64,000 nt of DNA from Bacteroidota bacterium (GCA_016706255.1 JADJJZ010000003.1:1398501-1462500), one strand, 5' to 3'. Shown: positions 1 to 10,565, counted from the stretch's first letter. Made by a program: numbers and translations. Notes: generated from the letters alone by a model not told the origin.

Positions 1-3000
1 TTTTGGAAATAGGTGGTCAACTGACTGGCAACGAAATCGTTAATTGTATTATTTGTGGTTGTGCCAACTGCATTAAATGTTGTTAAATCCTGAGGGAGGA
101 AACTATTAGTAATTAACAAACCAAATACCTGTTTATTTAATTCGTTTTTATCGGCGCGCACTTGTTGTAAACGGCGTTGAAAATCTGAATTATTTGATGC
201 AGTTCCTTGTCCTTCAGGGACATCTAAATCGAAGTCAATTTGTGGGGATTCCAAAACGCCGGTTATTTTAATTAACACATTTACATCAGTTTTTTCCTTT
301 GTTTCAGTTCCTGTTAATGTACTAATACCAATATCCTGCGCTGCATACTCTGCAGTGAGGTCAAGTTTTGCATTATATGGCGAGCCGCTAAATTCAATGG
401 TGCTTCCCGGAACAACCTGGAATTTTCGTTCAAATAATCCCTGGAATGAAAAATCGTATAAACCTTCTGTAATTCGATAAGTTCCGGTCATATCTATTGT
501 TCCTAATGAATTGGCTTTAATATTCAAAACGCCAAATCCTTTTCCTGTTAAATACTCGGTTCCTTCACTGTTTAATAATAATTTTATTTCTGCATCCGGT
601 GTGGCATTTAATTTTAGATCCACATTTACAATTGCAAGATTTAATTCATCGGGTGGAATTACAGTGGTAGGAGCAACTACTTGCCTGTTTACAAAACGAA
701 TAAAATCGTGTCGCTTAACATTTCCTGAACCATAGGTTGGTAAATTTACTACTGTTCCGGTATGCGGTGTTGCTGTAACGGCAATATTTAACGCATCTAA
801 TTTTCCGGTGATATTACAATCTACTTTCCCAATTGCATATCCAAAAAAATCAGGATTTTGCTTCACAGTTGTTTCCATTAACACCAGGTTTTCACTTCGG
901 ATACTCAACTCTTTAAAATTCCAAGCTTCAAAATTGGAGTAAGTAATTTCACCTTTTAATTTTGCCTGATTATTTAATTTATCTGTAATTGTTGTTTCAG
1001 GAATTAATACTTTATTTTTTTCAATTTGAACGTCAATCTGGTCAAAATAATAATGTGCACCCATGTAATCCACTGTCATTCCACCATCCTTAATATTTAA
1101 ATTCCCTTCCATCTGCGGACGTTTGGCCGGCCCTTTTATATCTAACTTCCCATAAATATCACCATCCATTTCAGACAAAATACCTTTTAAGAAAGGTTCT
1201 ACAATAAAGAGTTTGGTTTTGCGGAATTCCGCTTTTACAATTAAGCTGTCCACATCTTCGCCTTCACCCAAAATGTAAAAGCCATCTGTAGTAAATCCAT
1301 TATCTCCAACCAAGGAAGAATTAAATTTCAACCTGTTTGTGGGTTGTATCATTGAAGTATTTACTTTTAAATTCCCCAACAAAACATTATTCATTGTAAG
1401 GCCTTTTACTTCTGCACCACCTAAGAAACTTGGTTTACCTAAGATGTCACCAATACTGTAAGTTGCATCAAGTGTGCCACTGATATTTTCACCCGGCAAC
1501 ACATAATGCTCCATGAGTTCTCCGATTGGAATATTTCGAATATTTAATTTTAAGATAGTTGTATAAGTGGGATCGGGAGCACTGCTTAAACTAATCACTT
1601 TGTTGCCACTGCTTAAGGTGAAGTTTTGCGCAATTATATTATTATTTACATATTGCAAACTGTTATTGGGTAAGATATCCCATTTCTCTGACTCGAAAAA
1701 TATTTCTGATGGTAACACATTAAATGCCATCATGGAATCCATAAAAGCAACTTCTCCATTTAGATTTATCCTGTTTGAATCGGTATCTTTCCCTACTTTT
1801 AAATTGTAAGATAATTTATTCTGAGCAAAATTCCCCTCTGTGCGAACAACAGGAATTTCTATATTATTGTTAATGGTTGTTTTGTTCAACCTGGTAAAAA
1901 ATTCCAGTGTATTATTTTGTGTCCTTGCTTCCACCAATAATGTATCGAGCAAAATACCATTATAACTAAACTGATCAACTTTTATTCTTGTATTAAATTC
2001 ATTAATGCCGGTATTAAAATTACCTGATACCTTTAAATTTCTGACTACCTGAATATCCGGATAAAAAATTGCCAATAAACGGTCAGCATTTTTTACATTA
2101 ACACTATATTCCGCAATTTGCGGATCTGATACTATTGAATCGTTTCCATTGGTGTAATGGTTTACCATGTTTTTTATGGCACCTGGCAATCCGGTAAGTG
2201 TATAGTTTCCGGCAATGGTAAAATCTAATAAGTTTGAACTTCCTGTAATAATTTTTTTACCCGCATCTTCTTTTGCATTTATACTCAAGGTATCTAAACG
2301 GTAAATATATTTTTCGCGAATAAGTAATAAGTCACCAAAACGGATATCCCCAATCATATTATCCAAAGTTGTTCCCTGCGCATTCATTGTTGCGCTTGCA
2401 CTGAATACAATTGGTTCAGGATAAAAATTTAATTGTTTTAAATTGGCCCTTTTAATATCTGTTTTAAAATCGTAGGCAGGAATAGTATCCTGCATGTCGA
2501 TTATACCGTTAAACGACATCACAATGTTAGGGTCATCTACGGTGAAGTTCCCTTCAAAATAATCACTTTTTAATTCTCCGTCAATAGCTATATTGGAATA
2601 GGTGTAATCGTTAAACTCAACTGAATTAATTTCAGTTGATAAATCAAAATTTGCATTATTATCACTGTCAAGGGTGCCGTCAATAGCGGCCTTCATACTT
2701 ATCTTGCCCAAAATATCCGATTGTCCGGAAAGTGCACCAATGTTTAACTCAGTAGTAGTGAGATTACCACTAAAGCCTGATGTTTTTGTTTCCTTGTTGT
2801 ATTGAAAGTTTACATCTGTATACATATTTCCCTGGTCGGTAACAAGGTTGCCATAACTAACCAAGTCATAAGTAAAACCTGTAACACGTCCGGTATAATT
2901 AATCGTACCGAGTTTTAAAACGCTTTCCGGTAATTTACCTTTTCCGATTATAGACTCCAACTCGTATGTATTTACATAAAGCGGCTCTAATTTTAAATCG

Positions 3001-4316
3001 AGGAACGTTTCGTCAATATTTGGTAAACCTTTTATGTCTAAAGTTCCTTTTATTCCGGCTGTGTTATTTACCACAGCGTCAAAATCGCGGGCTTTTAAAT
3101 TATCCAATGAACCATATATTCTGCCGCTTAATTTTAATGTAACATCATACTGCTCCAACTCCGGGGCAAAATAAGCGATGTCTTTACTGGAGATGATACT
3201 TTTATTAAAATTACCGTTCATTCTAATGTCAGAATTAAAACGATCGAAATCATTTATGGTCGTAAATGTCATACCAATTGCATCATTAATCCTGCTATTT
3301 GGTGTTTTAATCAATAAATCGTTTAGTGTAATTTCGTATGCTGAGAATAAAATATTAGCGTGTAGGGTATCAATTTTAAATCCTGATTTTTCCTGAAGCG
3401 ATAAATGATTTATCGTGTTCATGATGGTATCGCCAATGTAAACGATATCACTCATGTCAAGATTTATGGCCGTAACAGCCATATCGCTAAAATTAATTCC
3501 GGTAGTGGTTGACTCAGAATTTAAATCTTTAAAATAAAATGCACAATTATCTAAAAGTAATTGTGTTGTTTCCAATGTCCAGTCACCCATTGCAATATGC
3601 AATGTATCCCAGCTTTCCTCGTGTGTTGACGGAATAGTATCGATTAGTCCTGTGAGACGAAATGTGGTTTTATCGAATTCAATTTTTTCAAATGCTAAAA
3701 TATGGTCTTCTAATCCGAGATTATTAATTAAAATTTCCGAATCATCAATATAAGCTTCCATATCACTGGCTGCAACTTCATCATGCCATTTAAATCTTGT
3801 TTTGCTGATGTTCACTTTGTTTAAACGCAGGTCGATACTTTTTTTGCTGCCGCTGGAAACCGTACTGTCGGAAGTAGTATCTCCACTTCCAGCAAATGCA
3901 TCAATAATAAACTGATAGTTGTAAGTTGAATCCGGTAAGGTGCGACTGATATTGATATTTGTTTCACTAAGCGCAATATTTTTAAGGCGAACACTTGGAG
4001 TAAAAGGATTCAGCGTTCCGATGTTTACCTGTAACTCACCTGCGTAAATTAAGGTATCCTGATTTTTATCTTCAATATAAAGTCCTCTTATGATGATATG
4101 ATCCAATACATCGATACTGATTTCCTTCAGTTCAACTTTGGTCTGTAATTTTTCACTTAGCCAGGATGTCGCCTTTGAGGCTACATAATTTTGAACCGCG
4201 GGAATGCGTAACAGCAAAAAAACCACAATAAAAAGACCCAGTAAACCCCAAAAAATAATGAGTGCCAGCCTTCTTATGAAGAAATATACTTTCCAATATG
4301 ATAATAGTTGCTGCAC
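1..4316 (-). CDS. TamB/AsmA-like translocation and assembly module protein, partial
   Basis: One frame stays open from a GTG start at 4316 to the left edge, giving at least 1438 residues; the C-terminus lies outside the window. An in-frame TAG four codons upstream of the GTG limits the start. The N-terminus has a basic stretch (FFIRRLA) followed by one hydrophobic helix ending VVFLLLRIPAVQNYVA, then SWLSEKLQTKVELKEISID. This is the usual opening of Bacteroidota TamB-domain (DUF490) proteins: an inner-membrane anchor, then a long periplasmic beta-rich groove. The rest is the expected run of repeating beta-strand sequence with many Asn, Asp and Ile residues. Family members help build or lipidate the outer membrane, probably as lipid-transfer bridges. 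The gene is divergent from tsaD with 47 bp between the starts, an arrangement I recall from other Bacteroidota. Family assignment rests on architecture and sequence texture; the diagnostic C-terminal domain is cut off. Confidence 0.8.
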   Translation of the reverse strand, partial: MQQLLSYWKVYFFIRRLALIIFWGLLGLFIVVFLLLRIPAVQNYVASKATSWLSEKLQTKVELKEISIDVLDHIIIRGLYIEDKNQDTLIYAGELQVNIGTLNPFTPSVRLKNIALSETNINISRTLPDSTYNYQFIIDAFAGSGDTTSDSTVSSGSKKSIDLRLNKVNISKTRFKWHDEVAASDMEAYIDDSEILINNLGLEDHILAFEKIEFDKTTFRLTGLIDTIPSTHEESWDTLHIAMGDWTLETTQLLLDNCAFYFKDLNSESTTTGINFSDMAVTAINLDMSDIVYIGDTIMNTINHLSLQEKSGFKIDTLHANILFSAYEITLNDLLIKTPNSRINDAIGMTFTTINDFDRFNSDIRMNGNFNKSIISSKDIAYFAPELEQYDVTLKLSGRIYGSLDNLKARDFDAVVNNTAGIKGTLDIKGLPNIDETFLDLKLEPLYVNTYELESIIGKGKLPESVLKLGTINYTGRVTGFTYDLVSYGNLVTDQGNMYTDVNFQYNKETKTSGFSGNLTTTELNIGALSGQSDILGKISMKAAIDGTLDSDNNANFDLSTEINSVEFNDYTYSNIAIDGELKSDYFEGNFTVDDPNIVMSFNGIIDMQDTIPAYDFKTDIKRANLKQLNFYPEPIVFSASATMNAQGTTLDNMIGDIRFGDLLLIREKYIYRLDTLSINAKEDAGKKIITGSSNLLDFTIAGNYTLTGLPGAIKNMVNHYTNGNDSIVSDPQIAEYSVNVKNADRLLAIFYPDIQVVRNLKVSGNFNTGINEFNTRIKVDQFSYNGILLDTLLVEARTQNNTLEFFTRLNKTTINNNIEIPVVRTEGNFAQNKLSYNLKVGKDTDSNRINLNGEVAFMDSMMAFNVLPSEIFFESEKWDILPNNSLQYVNNNIIAQNFTLSSGNKVISLSSAPDPTYTTILKLNIRNIPIGELMEHYVLPGENISGTLDATYSIGDILGKPSFLGGAEVKGLTMNNVLLGNLKVNTSMIQPTNRLKFNSSLVGDNGFTTDGFYILGEGEDVDSLIVKAEFRKTKLFIVEPFLKGILSEMDGDIYGKLDIKGPAKRPQMEGNLNIKDGGMTVDYMGAHYYFDQIDVQIEKNKVLIPETTITDKLNNQAKLKGEITYSNFEAWNFKELSIRSENLVLMETTVKQNPDFFGYAIGKVDCNITGKLDALNIAVTATPHTGTVVNLPTYGSGNVKRHDFIRFVNRQVVAPTTVIPPDELNLAIVNVDLKLNATPDAEIKLLLNSEGTEYLTGKGFGVLNIKANSLGTIDMTGTYRITEGLYDFSFQGLFERKFQVVPGSTIEFSGSPYNAKLDLTAEYAAQDIGISTLTGTETKEKTDVNVLIKITGVLESPQIDFDLDVPEGQGTASNNSDFQRRLQQVRADKNELNKQVFGLLITNSFLPQDLTTFNAVGTTTNNTINDFVASQLTTYFQ

Positions 4317-4363
4317 CTAATCCTTTCCTGCTTATTTTTACGGGGTTAAATTACGAATATTGT

Positions 4364-5377
4364 ATGCCTGTAACAATTCTTGGAATTGAGTCAAGTTGTG
4401 ATGAAACCGGTGCTGCTGTATTGATTGATGGACAAATAGTAGCAAATTGCATTGCAAATCAGTCGATACATGAGCTTTACGGTGGTGTGGTACCTGAACT
4501 CGCCTCCCGTGCACATCAGGCAAATATTGTTCCCGTTGTTGAAATCGCATTAAAAAAAGCAGGTATCACCCTCCAACAAATTGACGCTGTGGCATTTACG
4601 CAAGGGCCGGGACTGCTTGGATCACTTATGGTAGGGGCCGGTTATGCAAAAGGAGTGTCGCTTGCTTTGGACATACCGTTGATTGCCGTACACCACATGC
4701 AAGCCCATATTTTAGCGCATTTTGTAGAAGACCCGAAGCCGGATTTCCCGTTTTTATGTCTAACAGTAAGTGGCGGCCATACCCAGCTGGTATTGGTTAA
4801 AAGCCATCTAGACATGGAAATTATAGGTCAAACCACCGATGATGCAGCGGGGGAGGCTTTCGACAAATGTGCCAAAATGCTTGGTTTGCCTTATCCCGGT
4901 GGACCATTAATTGATAAATTAGCGCAGCAGGGTAATCCCTTGGCTTTTACATTCGCTGAGCCTAAAATTCCGGGCCTGGATTTTTCATTCAGTGGTTTTA
5001 AAACATCTGTGCTATATTTTTTGCAGGAGCAGATTAAATCCAATCCGAATTTTATTCAGGAAAACATGAACAACCTATGTGCGGCAATTCAACACAGTAT
5101 TGTAGAAATTTTGGTCAGGAAAATGAGGAAGGCTGCCCGACAATATGGTGTAAAACAAATTGCAATTGCGGGTGGCGTGTCTGCAAACTCATGTTTGCGC
5201 AATAAAATCATCGAACTTGGTAAGTCCGAAGGTTATAATGTATTTATACCTGCCTTCGAATATTGTACCGATAATGCAGCCATGATTGCCATAACCGGAT
5301 ATTATAAATTCCTCAACAAACAATTTGCCGATCAAACCATAGTGCCTGCTGCTCGCATAACTGGATTGACAAACTAA
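4364..5377 (+). CDS. tsaD: tRNA N6-adenosine threonylcarbamoyltransferase TsaD
   Basis: This 337-residue protein is the universal enzyme that transfers threonylcarbamoyl to A37 of ANN-decoding tRNAs, working with TsaB and TsaE in the cytoplasm. It opens with the family signature VTILGIESSCDETGAAV. It carries the metal-binding HMQAH motif (His111 and His115, the same numbering as E. coli TsaD), the SGGHTQLVLV strand, DDAAGEAFDKCAKMLG, FSFSGFKTSV, GGVSANSCLR and the CTDNAAMIA motif near the end. The frame is open back to 4298, but those 22 extra residues match nothing in the family, so the ATG at 4364 is chosen. The length is normal. A thioesterase gene follows 25 bp downstream, probably co-transcribed. 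Identification is secure. Confidence 0.98.
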   Translation: MPVTILGIESSCDETGAAVLIDGQIVANCIANQSIHELYGGVVPELASRAHQANIVPVVEIALKKAGITLQQIDAVAFTQGPGLLGSLMVGAGYAKGVSLALDIPLIAVHHMQAHILAHFVEDPKPDFPFLCLTVSGGHTQLVLVKSHLDMEIIGQTTDDAAGEAFDKCAKMLGLPYPGGPLIDKLAQQGNPLAFTFAEPKIPGLDFSFSGFKTSVLYFLQEQIKSNPNFIQENMNNLCAAIQHSIVEILVRKMRKAARQYGVKQIAIAGGVSANSCLRNKIIELGKSEGYNVFIPAFEYCTDNAAMIAITGYYKFLNKQFADQTIVPAARITGLTN

Positions 5378-5402
5378 TTAATTAAATAATTTATCGATTT
5401 TT

Positions 5403-5828
5403 ATGTCGCGCATTCAAATCAATTTCCCTCCGCAACACCATTTTGAAACTGAAATTAAAGTTAGAATTACCGACCTCAATTATGGCGGACACCTCGGTAA
5501 CGACAGTGTTTTGTCGCTGTTACATGAAGCCAGGGTACGATTTTTGAAAAGTTATGGTTATACTGAAAAAGATGTTGAAGGTGTCGGAATTATTATGGGA
5601 GATGTTGCTATTCAGTTTAAATCAGAAGCATTTTATGGAGAACGATTAAAAATTCAAATCACGGCCGGCGATTTTAGTCGCGTTTCGTTTGATATTTATT
5701 ATCGTGTAATTTCCGGTGAACGAGAAGTTGCTTTAGCAAAAACCGGAATCGTTTTTTATAATTATGAAAAGAAAAAAGTAGCAGCAGTTCCGGAAAACTT
5801 TCGTAAAAAAATGGAAAGTAAGGATTAA
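5403..5828 (+). CDS. Acyl-CoA thioesterase-like protein, 4HBT hotdog fold
   Basis: This 141-residue single hotdog domain resembles the YbgC/FadM group of acyl-CoA thioesterases. The segment RITDLNYGGHLGND aligns with the family active-site region, with Asp in the place of the catalytic Asp and the following His and Asn conserved. It is followed by the LLHEARVRFL helix and the strands IQFKSEAFYGERLKIQI and FDIYYRVIS. Members hydrolyse acyl-CoA or acyl-ACP thioesters in the cytoplasm; the substrate cannot be read from the sequence. The gene lies 25 bp after tsaD and probably shares its transcript, though there is no functional link to tRNA modification that I know of. Confidence 0.85.
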   Translation: MSRIQINFPPQHHFETEIKVRITDLNYGGHLGNDSVLSLLHEARVRFLKSYGYTEKDVEGVGIIMGDVAIQFKSEAFYGERLKIQITAGDFSRVSFDIYYRVISGEREVALAKTGIVFYNYEKKKVAAVPENFRKKMESKD

Positions 5829-6074
5829 ATGGAAATCGGCGAATTCGTTTTTTTAATTGATAGTTAACACTTTACGCAGTAATATCAGGCACTGTAAAGT
5901 AAATTAGTCAGCAAACACAATTTATTAAAAATAAAAAGTAATGAATTATTCAAAATAAAAATCTTACTTTGCATCCGTAAGATAATTTTCTCCGTCTTAC
6001 CACACAATACCCTCTTTATACCACACCTCCCAAGTTGCCACACTTTTTTGTAACAATATAAACAACAAAGTGGT

Positions 6075-9000
6075 ATGATTAATCTGTATGCGCTCAAGCG
6101 GATAATGGTATTCGCAATCTCCTTAAGTTTTATCACAAACAGTTTCGCACAAATGGATGAAGATTGTGCAGCACACCCTGATGATGAAATGATGCACGAT
6201 GAACATTGTGCTGTATTTGCAACTGTTCCAATTGCTGATGCCACACATATTTCTGTTACAAATGGTTCATGGTTTAATCCATCAACCTGGAATACAGGTA
6301 CAGTGCCCGGTCCCGGAGCAATGGTGTTTGTAGATTCCGCAACAACAGTTACTTATGATGGTGTTAGTGAAACCGAAATATTCTGGTTGCGCGTTAAAGG
6401 CACACTCAATTTTGCAAATAATATTAATACAAAAATTAAAGTAACAACTATTGTTACAGATCCAATCGGGCATGTAAATATAGGAACTGCTTTGGCCCCA
6501 ATAAATGCCGCAGTTACTGCAAAAATTATTTTTCCGGATAACGGTCCAATCAACATTTCAAACGACCCATTTGAATTTACAAAAGGTGTAATCAGTCACG
6601 GGTTTCTTGTTGTGTCAGGAGAATATAAAAAAACCTATTGTGCCATCTCAAAAAATATTAATGCGGGTGCTTCCAATTTAAAATTAGCTGAAGTGCCAAC
6701 AGGCTGGAAAGTTGGTGACCAATTGGTTTTAGGTGGAACATATGGCACTTATATTGGCGATTACGATTTAAATTCCAAATTCCATGATGAAGTATTAACC
6801 ATAACTAGCATTGCAGGGAAGACGGTTTATTTCACAAACAATGCAACTGGTGGAACAACTTTACAATATGAACACAAAATGCCAAGTGGGTACGGATTAA
6901 AAATGTACGTTGCCAATTTAACGCGCAATGTAATTTTTGAATCCGAAAATTATACTACCATTCCTATTGATCAACGGGGACATCTTATGCTGATGCACAA
7001 TATTGCACAAAGTATTTCGTATGCACAATTTAATGGAATGGGTCGCACAAATAAAGATATACTCGCTACGGATCCGGTAGTTAGTGATATGGGTGTTCAA
7101 ATAAGCGGAGGTAATAACGTGCGCGGCAGATATGCTATCCATATGCATAAAGCCGGAACAAACAATATTGGGGCTACGCCTACATTAATAAAAGGGAATT
7201 CAATTGTAGATCCTACAAGTTGGGGAATTGTAAATCATCAGAGTAATGCAAATATTGATGATAATGTGGTGTTTGATTTTTTTGGTGCTGCATTTGTTAC
7301 TGAAGATGGTAATGAATTGGGTACATTTAATAATAATATTGCCATTAAAGGACGAAAAGCAACTACCCATACAAATTTAGATGAACGTACCGCTAATGTT
7401 GACTTTGGTTATGAAGGTAATGGTTATTGGTTGCAAAGCTCAAATGTAGCCTGTGAAAATAATATTGCTATCAGCTGCTCAGGTGATGCATACAAAGTAT
7501 TTAGCGATGATGCCAGTATGCCCTTGACACACCGGTTTAAAATTCCGAAAGCAAATATTTTAAATCCCATTATTGCCGGAGCCGATGATTCCATTTATAC
7601 TGCTGTTGTTCCACTACGGAAATTTGTAGGCAATATTGCTTACAACTGCAACAGCGCAATGATGTTTTGGACGCATATGCTGAATAACGACAATGTAGGA
7701 GATTTTTCTTCGATTGAAAATGATCCATATACGCATACCATTTTTAGTGTGGTGCAGGATTGTAAATTTTGGAATATGTTAGCTGCAGGTATTTCGGTAA
7801 AATATTCAGGTCAGGTGCAATTTAAAAATGTTATTTTATTGGGAGATATTGATAATCAGTTTGCCGGAAGTGCCTGGGTTGCAGGAAATCCGCAAGGTGG
7901 TTATGCATTTATTACGAGTACGGTAACCGGACAAATGATTTATGAAAGTTTAACGGTGAAAGGATGGAAACGTGGTGTAGTTGCAGGAAGAGCAGATGAC
8001 TTACAAAGTGGAGATGATTTTGAATATGATTATCGCACAGCTAAAATAATTGGTGGTGTGTATAATAATAACACTTATAATATTGCACCTGAGGAAGGAA
8101 CCGATGAATATGGTGCATCAGAATATTATAAATTCCCTAAATATTTTGAAATTTCCGGAGCGCCTGTGTTTACTGCAATTACGGCAAACGTAAACCCGGT
8201 AGCCGATTTTTCGTATGTTGCTGCGGGCGGAAATAGTATACAGTTTAATGGCGTTTTGTCTTCCGATAGTGACCCGGGCGTTACTACTCCGGGTCAGGGA
8301 AATGGTGTTGCGGGTTATGTATGGAATTTTGGAGATGGAACCAGTGGTTATGGAATGGATCCGGTGCATACCTATTCAACAGCAGGTACAAAAAGTGTAA
8401 CCTTAACCGTTTATGATAGTCAGGGTAAAACCGGCGTAAGTACGAAAAATGTATATGTAACAACTTCAGCTTATAATAATGTTGTCAGCAATTCAGGTTT
8501 TGAAACCGGAGGATTTTACAATTCATCTTTTTCAAACAGCTCTAGAGTTTATGTTGATGCCGGATGGTTACAAAAAAGTAACTGGGAAATTGTAAACGGT
8601 AAAGCAACAATTTATTTAAGCGATAAATGGAACAGACCACTCAGACAGATTACTAAAAATGATAAAGCATTACGCGGAGTTATTGAATTTTCGTTTCAAG
8701 CAAAAAACATCGGTTCAGGTGCGTTTGGTAATGATTTATTTTGCGAAATAATTGGTATTAATGGCGAATTTAAAGACCCGAATGTGGTTGAATTAAATAA
8801 TTTCGAAAAGTGGAATAATAATGATGTTGGATTTACATCTACTGTACTACTAAGTGAAAATTTCGGACTTGCAAATTTCAACTGGCAAACATTTACGCGA
8901 AATGTAAATTTTGGCTCCGGTTATGATTATATTGTAGTTACATTTTATTCGCAAGGTGTAAAAGTTGGTCCTGCAGAAGAGCAAGGTGTGGACAATGTTT

Positions 9001-9836
9001 GTTTACCATGTAATTGCGCAATTCCACAACATTTATTTGAAGATGAATTAACTGCAACACATGCTATGTTGATTTGGGATAATATGGGCAGCGAACAATA
9101 TCAACTGCAATATAAAACAACAGCAGGTGCAACGTGGACAACAGTAACTGTTGAAAATACTTACTATGAATTATCTGCACTTGCAGCCAATACTTCTTAT
9201 ACATGGAAAGTAAAAGCATTGTGCGATGGTGTATGGACTGCCTACTCCGGCGATAAAATATTTATTACACCTGCAGCAGGAACATCGTGCACATCACCAA
9301 GTGTTTTAAGCTCGTCACTAATAACCAATTCAAAAGCAACACTTAACTGGAATGAAATTCCATCGTCGTTGCAATATCAGATATCTTATAAAAAAACAAC
9401 AGACATCAGCTGGACTAATTTATATACCACATCACCCACTTATATGTTGAGCGGTTTATCACCACTTACCATCTATGAATGGAAAGTAAAATCACAATGT
9501 GCAGCAGGATGGAAAGATTTTACATCTACTTCAATTTTTATAACACTTGCATTAAAAGAGGAGGAATTAATTACTGATAGTTTATCAGACATTACAATTT
9601 ATCCAAATCCGGTTCAAGGTCAACTGAATTTAAATTTACCTGAATCAATTTCAGGAAATCTATCAATTCGTATTATTGATTTAGTGGGACACGTTGTAAT
9701 GGAAGAAAATATTTCGAGTAACGGAGGTGTAAATGTGATGCAATTAAATACAACTGCATTACCAACAGGTATTTATTTACTAACTATTAATGAAGCAAAT
9801 ATGTTACGTGCTTCACAAAAATTCATAAAACAATAA
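6075..9836 (+). CDS. Secreted G8-domain, PKD and fibronectin type III protein with T9SS tail
   Basis: This 1253-residue exported mosaic protein has a signal peptide ending near TNSFAQ (about residue 26). A G8 domain follows at about 60-170 (WFNPSTWNTGTVPGPGA opens it, and a G-H-V-N-I-G segment lies near its end). Next comes a parallel beta-helix-like region at about 220-640, rich in NNI/NNV turns, and a PKD domain at about 705-795 (YVWNFGDGTS is the PKD core). A possible carbohydrate-binding or jelly-roll segment spans about 800-975, then two FN3 domains at about 985-1155. A type A T9SS sorting domain starts at YPNPVQGQLNL and ends ASQKFIKQ. G8 plus beta-helix is the architecture of animal CEMIP/TMEM2 hyaluronan-handling proteins, so a role in polysaccharide binding or cleavage is plausible but inferred. 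A hairpin terminator follows the stop codon. Confidence 0.88.
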   Translation: MINLYALKRIMVFAISLSFITNSFAQMDEDCAAHPDDEMMHDEHCAVFATVPIADATHISVTNGSWFNPSTWNTGTVPGPGAMVFVDSATTVTYDGVSETEIFWLRVKGTLNFANNINTKIKVTTIVTDPIGHVNIGTALAPINAAVTAKIIFPDNGPINISNDPFEFTKGVISHGFLVVSGEYKKTYCAISKNINAGASNLKLAEVPTGWKVGDQLVLGGTYGTYIGDYDLNSKFHDEVLTITSIAGKTVYFTNNATGGTTLQYEHKMPSGYGLKMYVANLTRNVIFESENYTTIPIDQRGHLMLMHNIAQSISYAQFNGMGRTNKDILATDPVVSDMGVQISGGNNVRGRYAIHMHKAGTNNIGATPTLIKGNSIVDPTSWGIVNHQSNANIDDNVVFDFFGAAFVTEDGNELGTFNNNIAIKGRKATTHTNLDERTANVDFGYEGNGYWLQSSNVACENNIAISCSGDAYKVFSDDASMPLTHRFKIPKANILNPIIAGADDSIYTAVVPLRKFVGNIAYNCNSAMMFWTHMLNNDNVGDFSSIENDPYTHTIFSVVQDCKFWNMLAAGISVKYSGQVQFKNVILLGDIDNQFAGSAWVAGNPQGGYAFITSTVTGQMIYESLTVKGWKRGVVAGRADDLQSGDDFEYDYRTAKIIGGVYNNNTYNIAPEEGTDEYGASEYYKFPKYFEISGAPVFTAITANVNPVADFSYVAAGGNSIQFNGVLSSDSDPGVTTPGQGNGVAGYVWNFGDGTSGYGMDPVHTYSTAGTKSVTLTVYDSQGKTGVSTKNVYVTTSAYNNVVSNSGFETGGFYNSSFSNSSRVYVDAGWLQKSNWEIVNGKATIYLSDKWNRPLRQITKNDKALRGVIEFSFQAKNIGSGAFGNDLFCEIIGINGEFKDPNVVELNNFEKWNNNDVGFTSTVLLSENFGLANFNWQTFTRNVNFGSGYDYIVVTFYSQGVKVGPAEEQGVDNVCLPCNCAIPQHLFEDELTATHAMLIWDNMGSEQYQLQYKTTAGATWTTVTVENTYYELSALAANTSYTWKVKALCDGVWTAYSGDKIFITPAAGTSCTSPSVLSSSLITNSKATLNWNEIPSSLQYQISYKKTTDISWTNLYTTSPTYMLSGLSPLTIYEWKVKSQCAAGWKDFTSTSIFITLALKEEELITDSLSDITIYPNPVQGQLNLNLPESISGNLSIRIIDLVGHVVMEENISSNGGVNVMQLNTTALPTGIYLLTINEANMLRASQKFIKQ

Positions 9837-9859
9837 CCAAAATCAGGAATGAATAGTAG

Positions 9860-9886
9860 CCCTGACCCTAGCGTCAGGGTTTTTTT
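9860..9886 (+). terminator. Rho-independent terminator after the G8 gene
   Basis: A perfect 7-bp stem (CCCTGAC and GTCAGGG) with a 6-base loop is followed by seven T residues. It lies 24 bp after the stop codon of the G8 protein gene. Confidence 0.9.
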
Positions 9887-10015
9887 GTGCCATATCAGGT
9901 ACAATTTGTGGTGTTTTGCCACAAAACATTATACAATTCCCACTTATTTACCAATAACGACCTGAATTTTCGATTGGCTCCTTATTTGCATTACATATAT
10001 CAAATGCATACGAAT

Positions 10016-10498
10016 ATGAAAAAGATTGCCCTTATAATTATAATGTTTAGCATAAGCTCAGCATTATTTGCTCAAACCGGAAACAATGCACTTGGTGTTA
10101 GATTCGGTGGTGGCGATGGCGTAGAAGCCGAAATTTCTTATCAGCAATATATTGGTGGACCAAACCGTCTTGAATTCGATCTTGGTTTATATAATGAAGG
10201 TTGGAACGACGGATTTAAATTCAGTTTACTTTACCAATGGGTTGGTAATATTGATGGCGGATTTAACTGGTATGCCGGAGCCGGCGGAAGCATTGGTGGC
10301 CGTAATGTTGACACCGGTAACCCACATTGGGATGATGATTATAATGATGGATTATTTTTAGATGTAGACGGACAAATAGGTATTGAATATAATTTCCCGT
10401 TTCCTATTCAAATTAGCCTTGATGCAAGGCCCGAATTCGGATTAATTAATGATGATTTCGATTTTGGATACGGCTTTGGGATTCGATATATGTTTTAA
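10016..10498 (+). CDS. Small outer-membrane beta-barrel-like protein
   Basis: This 160-residue protein has a clear signal peptide (KKIALIIIMFSISSALFAQ), then alternating aromatic and glycine-rich strands (LGVRFGGGDGVEAEISYQQY, FKFSLLYQWVG, FNWYAGAGGSIGG, YGFGIRYMF). It ends in Phe, as typical outer-membrane barrels do. It resembles the short eight-stranded outer membrane protein beta-barrel family, whose members rarely have known functions. The frame is open upstream to 9887, but that would place 43 residues before the signal peptide, so the ATG at 10016 is preferred. A strong terminator lies upstream, so it probably has its own promoter. Confidence 0.75.
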   Translation: MKKIALIIIMFSISSALFAQTGNNALGVRFGGGDGVEAEISYQQYIGGPNRLEFDLGLYNEGWNDGFKFSLLYQWVGNIDGGFNWYAGAGGSIGGRNVDTGNPHWDDDYNDGLFLDVDGQIGIEYNFPFPIQISLDARPEFGLINDDFDFGYGFGIRYMF

Positions 10499-10519
10499 GT
10501 GTTGTTTATATTGTAAAAG

Positions 10520-10548
10520 AAAAAGCCATCCGAGCAGGATGGCTTTTT
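10520..10548. terminator. Bidirectional terminator between convergent genes
   Basis: A 12-bp perfect stem built from AAAAAGCCATCC and its complement has a 5-base loop. A-runs on one side and T-runs on the other make it work in both directions between the barrel gene and the cotH-like gene. Confidence 0.92.
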
Positions 10549-10565
10549 CTTTTTATACCACTTAA

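Noticed and set aside
4298..4363. Upstream extension of tsaD from the ATG at 4298
   Set aside because: The 22 extra residues do not match the family and would overlap the divergent start region of the TamB-like gene; MPVTILGIESS is the usual N-terminus.
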